From a virus: a stretch of 27,630 bases of DNA. The position numbers and the translations under genes were made by a program. Position 1 is the stretch's first letter. Every line of letters starts with the position of its first letter. Under the pieces are notes generated by a model. The model did not search any database. It had not been told where the DNA came from and worked only from the letters and a program-made list of their open reading frames with translations. The stretch is from the IMG/VR virus record IMGVR_UViG_3300025769_000655, positions 1 to 27,630 of that record; one strand, written 5' to 3'. Of this stretch, positions 25,010 through 27,630 are shown one piece after another.

Positions 25010-25031
25010 ATGGCTATCCTAAGACAGCCAT
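25010..25031 (-). promoter_or_regulatory. Hairpin covering the terL ribosome binding site
   Basis: On the minus-strand RNA, arms ATGGCTGTC and GATAGCCAT (9 bp, one G-U pair) close a TTAG loop and end at the base before the terL ATG. The only good ribosome site, AGGA (25020-25017), spans the loop and the 3' arm. The wobble pair exists only in the minus-strand transcript, which fits an RNA function. A second small stem (25044-25048 with 25058-25062) lies just upstream. Confidence 0.6.
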
Positions 25032-25106
25032 TGATGGGAGGAAGTCGGAGTGGAAGACCGACAAATACATACTACCATACAACACCTTTTCTTACTGACT
25101 GTTTTT

Positions 25107-25112
25107 ATTATA
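25107..25112 (-). promoter_or_regulatory. Possible promoter -10 box upstream of terL
   Basis: The minus strand reads TATAAT within ATTATAATAAAAAC, in the only long non-coding gap of the window, about 95 nt before terL. The position of a -35 box (17 bp upstream) reads AAGATA, which is not close to the usual consensus. A phage-specific promoter is possible; chance in AT-rich DNA is also possible. Confidence 0.25.
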
Positions 25113-25115
25113 ATA

Positions 25116-25159
25116 CTCTCCTCTCATCTTATCTTATCTCCTCTCTTCTCCTCTCCTCT
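25116..25159 (-). other. Polypurine tract upstream of terL
   Basis: In these 44 nt the minus strand is purine except at 25126, 25131 and 25136, and 25137-25159 is 23 uninterrupted purines made of GA-rich units. The tract contains several GGAG cores without a following start codon. It lies between tandem palindromes and terL, so a packaging-recognition or bent/triplex-forming DNA element is possible. No coding frame explains it. Confidence 0.6.
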
Positions 25160-25163
25160 AGGT

Positions 25164-25191
25164 GCGTTAATAACGCGTTACTAACGCGTTA
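25164..25191. repeat. Tandem 10-bp palindromes TAACGCGTTA with 11-bp period
   Basis: TAACGCGTTA occurs perfectly at 25171-25180 and 25182-25191, and a half site GCGTTA lies at 25164-25169. The 11-bp period puts the sites on one face of the helix, as expected for a cooperatively bound protein. The block begins on the stop codon of the FmdB-like gene and ends before the polypurine tract. A terminase-binding (cos/pac-type) site or an operator are the main options. Confidence 0.65.
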
Positions 25192-25434
25192 CCATTTATA
25201 CTTTATTTTCTTAGCTTCGTTATATTGTTTAAAAGATTTTTCACTTAAATCACTAGGATCTCCGTTCCATTCTACATCTACAGGAGTTTCAAACATAACA
25301 TTACTGCTTATTTTTCTTTTAGTTGGACTTTCACAAAGTAGACACTTAATGACTGGGTCTTCAGTTATTTTATGAGTTATTTCGAACAAATGTTCGCATT
25401 TCTCATTTAAGCATATATAATCATATCTAGGCAA
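25189..25434 (-). CDS. FmdB-like zinc-ribbon protein
   Basis: 81 aa. The N-terminal pattern MPRYDYICLNEKCEHLFE, with Cys8-x4-Cys13 and later Cys31-x2-Cys34 (KCLLCESP), matches the FmdB/CxxC_CxxC_SSSS zinc-ribbon family, whose members usually begin MPxYDYxC. The C-terminal half (VEWNGDPSDLSEKSFKQYNE) is charged. The start overlaps the end of the glycosyltransferase gene by 8 nt. In bacteria some members are thought to be regulatory; in phages the role is unknown. It is the last gene before the non-coding region upstream of terL, where a small terminase subunit might have been expected, but it does not look like one. Confidence 0.85.
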   Translation of the reverse strand: MPRYDYICLNEKCEHLFEITHKITEDPVIKCLLCESPTKRKISSNVMFETPVDVEWNGDPSDLSEKSFKQYNEAKKIKYKW

Positions 25435-26320
25435 GTTTAACTCCTGTGTGTTTCTCTAATAATTTTACCTTATCTATGTGTTTTGATTTGTAATCTTCCC
25501 AAATAGTTATATAATCTAATTCTTGATGTTTGATCAATTCATAAGGTTGTAAGTAATCTTTGTAGTTCCACCTACTTTGCCCGTTATGTGTATGCAGTAT
25601 GGTTCTATCTTGATAAAGATGAGCAACAGTTGGTTGATTGAATAAAGGAGTTAGTAATGTATATCCCTTATGAAGTAATTCTGCTGTTTGTATCCAATGT
25701 TCTGTGTGCATTGGTAAATCTGATAAATCTTCAAAAAAATTACTTTTACTAAAAGAAAAGTTTCCATTCCAAAGTAAGCACTTCATTACACCGTTATCAT
25801 CATATTCGTGTATGTCAATATATTCAGGATACATTGTAAAGTATTCTTCATTTCCGTATTTATATTTTTGTCCTGTAAATTTAGGATATCCTAGTTTATA
25901 TTGATGTGGAGCAAACGACCTGTTTTCTCCGTCTGAATAAAAATGACCTGCAAGACCAGTAAATATAACATTATTACTAAATTTATCTATTTCTTTTTTA
26001 AGTAGAGTATCCCAATGTTTACCAAATAAAGTATGAGAATCAATAGACAAAACATACTCTTCTCCTTGATACATAGAACCAGCTTTTATTCTTCCTTTAC
26101 CAATTCCTAAGTTTTGCCAATTAAGATTATCAGTAAAGATAGACATATTGTGTTCTAAAGAAAAATCATATAACCATTTTTCCCAAAACTCATTTTCACA
26201 TAATGCATAAACACCAAAGTGTATTTCACTAGGATTATCAGCTTGTGCTAAACAGTTTTCTATTGTATGAAAAAATTCTTGATCGTGTATTACAGGAATA
26301 CCAATATATATTTTATTCAT
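25427..26320 (-). CDS. GlcNAc-transferase-type glycosyltransferase (GT-A, PF11397-like)
   Basis: 297 aa. The N-terminus (KIYIGIPVIHDQEFFHTIENCL) is a GT-A nucleotide-sugar fold start. VLSIDSHTLFGKHWDTLL carries the DSH metal-binding motif (Asp94-Ser-His96) in the form used by the Skp1-type UDP-GlcNAc transferase family. Later features also match: WNGNFSFSKSNFF, HTEHWIQTAELLHKGYTLLTP and PTVAHLY, like the E-x-x-x-x-A-x-L-x-x-x-G-Y and H-L-Y signatures of that family. It starts 8 nt inside a microgene and overlaps the FmdB-like gene. It may glycosylate a virion protein or a host component; the acceptor is not visible. There is no signal peptide or membrane segment, so it acts in the cytoplasm. 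Confidence 0.85.
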   Translation of the reverse strand: MNKIYIGIPVIHDQEFFHTIENCLAQADNPSEIHFGVYALCENEFWEKWLYDFSLEHNMSIFTDNLNWQNLGIGKGRIKAGSMYQGEEYVLSIDSHTLFGKHWDTLLKKEIDKFSNNVIFTGLAGHFYSDGENRSFAPHQYKLGYPKFTGQKYKYGNEEYFTMYPEYIDIHEYDDNGVMKCLLWNGNFSFSKSNFFEDLSDLPMHTEHWIQTAELLHKGYTLLTPLFNQPTVAHLYQDRTILHTHNGQSRWNYKDYLQPYELIKHQELDYITIWEDYKSKHIDKVKLLEKHTGVKLA

Positions 26321-26447
26321 CAGTGAATAGAGAATAAAAATAGTTTAAATATTGATTTCTTTTTTCTTTAGGAATCCACATCATAATCATTGCTGCAGCG
26401 TGTTCTAAATTTCTTCTTATTTTTTTATCGGCAGCTTTCTCCGGCAA
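26313..26447 (-). CDS. 44-aa microprotein upstream of the glycosyltransferase (TTG start)
   Basis: A frame of 45 codons including stop, from TTG at 26447 to TAA at 26313, fills an apparent gap. A near-ideal ribosome site, GGAGG, lies five bases before the TTG. The product is helical and charged with a hydrophobic core: KAADKKIRRNLEHAAAMIMM, WIPKEKRNQYLNYFYSLF. It begins 23 nt inside the end of the zinc-ribbon gene and ends 8 nt inside the glycosyltransferase gene, so it is embedded in a chain of coupled cistrons. No function can be assigned. An alternative is a later ATG (Met20), but that lacks a ribosome site. Confidence 0.7.
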   Translation of the reverse strand: MPEKAADKKIRRNLEHAAAMIMMWIPKEKRNQYLNYFYSLFTDE

Positions 26448-26565
26448 TTTCTCCTCCTTCACAACAAGCTATTGCTTTTTGTTTATAAACAATGCATTTT
26501 TTATTATAGCAGTATAATCCAGCGTGGATTTCAATTAATAATATTTGACAGACGGGACAGTTCAC
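26425..26565 (-). CDS. 46-aa zinc-ribbon protein
   Basis: The Cys pattern is Cys3-x2-Cys6, Cys19-x4-Cys24 and a Cys34-Cys35 pair (NCPVCQILL, GLYCYNKKCIVYKQKAIACC), a compact zinc ribbon of a kind found in many small phage proteins. I take the GTG at 26565, overlapping the stop of the upstream gene as GTGA, rather than an ATG at 26613: the latter would add 16 residues (MGCSSSFISC...) that run through the neighbouring gene and lack conserved features. The role is unknown; similar proteins are found near terminase or lysis genes. Confidence 0.75.
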   Translation of the reverse strand: MNCPVCQILLIEIHAGLYCYNKKCIVYKQKAIACCEGGEIAGESCR

Positions 26566-26759
26566 ATTAATGCTTGGACTAAAACAGCTAATGAAGCTAC
26601 TGCTACAACCCAACCACTTAATTCTGCTCTTGAAACTTTTGAATTTACCTTTTCGTGTAGTTGATCAATTCTTTCATTTATTTTTTCTTGTCCGTCTAAA
26701 ATCATAATTAGCATTTCTTTCTGCGTAAATCCATTACTGTTGTTTTTGTGATCTGTCAT
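26562..26759 (-). CDS. XhlA-like coiled-coil protein with C-terminal membrane segment
   Basis: 65 aa from the ATG at 26759, chosen because GGAAGG lies seven bases upstream; an upstream GTG at 26774 would place that ribosome site inside the gene. Layout: helical, charged QKEMLIMILDGQEKINERID and QLHEKVNSKVSRAELSG (about 15-46), then a single hydrophobic segment WVVAVASLAVLVQALM at the C-terminus. This is the arrangement of XhlA/hemolysin-type phage proteins, which work with a holin and endolysin in host lysis. Two other small membrane proteins are immediately upstream, which supports a lysis module. No endolysin is visible in the window. Confidence 0.65.
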   Translation of the reverse strand: MTDHKNNSNGFTQKEMLIMILDGQEKINERIDQLHEKVNSKVSRAELSGWVVAVASLAVLVQALM

Positions 26760-26854
26760 TAGATTTCCTTCCACTCATCACAAAATTCTGAACCATATTT
26801 ATGGTTACAGATTTGTACTGTTGTACCTTTATTGTTAGTTTTTACTAAACACAT
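26759..26854 (-). CDS. 31-aa Cys/His-containing microprotein
   Basis: The gap between the two membrane protein genes is a complete small frame: ATG at 26854, one base after the upstream stop, and TAA at 26759-26761 overlapping the next ATG as TAATG. The 31-aa product (MCLVKTNNKGTTVQICNHKY, then GSEFCDEWKEI) has Cys2, Cys16, His18 and Cys25. The exact start-stop coupling at both ends and the coherent composition argue for a real gene. The function is unknown. The same stretch contains the ribosome site of the next gene, so its translation probably affects that gene. Confidence 0.6.
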   Translation of the reverse strand: MCLVKTNNKGTTVQICNHKYGSEFCDEWKEI

Positions 26855-26855
26855 A

Positions 26856-27116
26856 TTATTTTCTCTTCTTCTCCATTATAGCAAAACTATCGTTAATTTC
26901 TTCAAGAGTTATTTTTCCATCATCTATATATGCTCTAGCTAAAGCTTCAGCTACTTTTATAACTCCTAAAGAACCAGCTAATAATATTGAACTTACAATG
27001 TCAACCCCTATAAGGCTTCCTGCACCTATAACTGCTAGTCCATTAGCAACAAATACTGCAATCATTCTTGCAAGTATTATTTTTATTTTTTGAACTGTCG
27101 TCATAGAAGATGTCAT
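26856..27116 (-). CDS. Small membrane protein, holin-like
   Basis: 86 aa from the ATG at 27116, which lies one base after the stop of the preceding gene. A further upstream ATG (27170) would add 18 residues that overlap the neighbour and is less likely. The sequence has a hydrophobic stretch of two probable membrane helices (IKIILARMIAVFVANGLAVI and VSSILLAGSLGVIKVAEALA), then YIDDGKITLEEINDSF, an acidic D-x-D-G-like tail, and a Lys/Arg-rich end. This resembles r1t-type holins of phages, which have two membrane segments followed by DDGKLT-E-E-I. The neighbours (another membrane protein and an XhlA-like protein) agree. Holin activity is inferred. Confidence 0.65.
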   Translation of the reverse strand: MTSSMTTVQKIKIILARMIAVFVANGLAVIGAGSLIGVDIVSSILLAGSLGVIKVAEALARAYIDDGKITLEEINDSFAIMEKKRK

Positions 27117-27117
27117 A

Positions 27118-27342
27118 TTAACAGTCGCAGTCTTTTTTCTTTTTGTCACCAGATATATAACCTGCGACAATACCTACTATTCCTGTAATAGACATTTGTA
27201 GTAATTCAATAACACTTGCATCTGGACCTTTATTTTCTTTTAGGGATATGTAGAAATCTCCTACAACTATGACACCTAGTAAAACAAATAATCCAATAGT
27301 ACAAGTAAGTATTACTTTATCTTTCATCAATAAGTCTTTCAT
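27118..27342 (-). CDS. Small two-helix membrane protein
   Basis: 74 aa with two membrane helices, about 10-31 (VILTCTIGLFVLLGVIVVGD) and 43-65 (SVIELLQMSITGIVGIVAGY), a short loop and a positively charged tail ending KKKKDCDC. The topology is compatible with a class II holin or an antiholin paired with the next gene. It could equally be another small phage membrane protein of unknown use. A weak ribosome site (AAGGGA) precedes the ATG; a second ATG follows at codon 6. Confidence 0.65.
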   Translation of the reverse strand: MKDLLMKDKVILTCTIGLFVLLGVIVVGDFYISLKENKGPDASVIELLQMSITGIVGIVAGYISGDKKKKDCDC

Positions 27343-27364
27343 TTTATTCTTAGTCCCTTCTGCA

Positions 27365-27630
27365 TTATCTACAACAGTTCGCTTCTATCCACGCAAGTCT
27401 AGTTTGTATTTCTCTAACTACATTTAAGTCTTGGTCTTGGTCTATAAGTTGTGTTTCAAGACGAGTAATTTGACTCTTGATATCGTCCCATTCCCATTTT
27501 TCGATTTGAACATATTGATTAGTGTCATTAGTTATTTCTAATTTCTGCACTTTTTCAAACAGAACAGCTATATCGCCTTGTACGAATGTGCTTTCTTTTA
27601 GCATTTCAAAATCTACTTCAACTTGATTCA
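27365..27630 (-). CDS. Small coiled-coil protein, start just outside the window
   Basis: The frame is open from 27365 to the right edge. An ATG at 27604 exists but has no ribosome site, while the codons upstream (AAT CAA GTT GAA GTA GAT TTT GAA) continue in frame to a TG at the edge, so the real start is probably an ATG or GTG whose first base is position 27631. The product (about 88 aa) is helical with heptad-like Leu/Ile spacing (IAVLFEKVQKLEI, WDDIKSQITRLETQLIDQDQ) and ends in a Cys pair. It may be a structural or lysis-associated helper; the function is unknown. Confidence 0.7.
   Translation of the reverse strand, partial: NQVEVDFEMLKESTFVQGDIAVLFEKVQKLEITNDTNQYVQIEKWEWDDIKSQITRLETQLIDQDQDLNVVREIQTRLAWIEANCCR

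Noticed and set aside
24992-25375. Plus-strand frame of 127 codons across the non-coding gap and FmdB-like gene
   Set aside because: It crosses the palindromes and polypyrimidine tract and gives a Ser/Leu-rich product with no motif. The minus strand holds a well-supported zinc-ribbon gene there.
27117-27170. Upstream ATG extension of the holin-like gene
   Set aside because: The extra 18 residues would come from inside the neighbouring membrane protein gene, and an ATG at the junction (27116) fits the tight spacing used throughout.
1-27630. tRNA genes, CRISPR arrays, insertion sequences, integrase or repressor genes
   Set aside because: None was found by reading both strands. Short repeats in the fiber and upstream of terL do not have spacer or transposon structure.

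Overview
The window is one contiguous piece of a tailed double-stranded DNA bacteriophage with siphovirus-type morphogenesis: a HK97-type head and a long non-contractile tail. Every convincing gene lies on the minus strand, genes are packed end to end (many overlap by 1 to 11 nt), and base composition is strongly AT-rich. I see no integrase, repressor, tRNA, CRISPR or insertion sequence. The style (AT-rich, portal with repeated Cys/His modules, S74-type fiber, many tiny Cys-rich proteins) resembles phages known mainly from aquatic metagenomes. The host cannot be named from this sequence.

Read in the direction of transcription, from high to low coordinates: (1) 27.6-26.3 kb, a cluster of very small genes: a coiled-coil protein cut by the right edge, two small membrane proteins and an XhlA-like protein that could form a lysis module, and three microproteins of 31-46 aa; (2) 26.3-25.2 kb, a GlcNAc-type glycosyltransferase and an FmdB-like zinc ribbon; (3) a 179-nt non-coding region with tandem palindromes, a polypurine tract and a hairpin over the terminase ribosome binding site; (4) 25.0-18.4 kb, the packaging and head genes: terminase large subunit, a 942-aa multi-domain portal, a prohead protease with a long acidic tail, and the major capsid protein followed by a strong hairpin.

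(5) 18.3-11.3 kb is the neck: a small basic protein, a head-tail connector, an apparent cargo insertion (HTH/zinc-finger protein, structured intergenic region, HNH endonuclease, unknown protein), a head-closure protein, an exceptional 1179-aa basic protein where other phages have a tail-completion protein of about 130 aa, the tail terminator and a small acidic protein. (6) 11.3-1 bp is the tail: major tail protein, two tail assembly chaperone frames joined by a canonical -1 slippery heptamer (C CCA AAA), the 1593-aa tape measure protein, a 36-aa zinc-knuckle microprotein, a Dit-like distal tail protein, a hub protein with FnIII-like domains, and a tail fiber ending in an S74 intramolecular chaperone domain that runs off the left edge.

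Together the genes cover DNA packaging, head building and maturation, neck joining, tail assembly and host recognition. The least ordinary parts are the five-module portal, the 1179-aa neck-position protein, three unusually small genes hidden in apparent gaps, and the structured non-coding segments upstream of terL, upstream of the major tail protein and inside the neck cluster.
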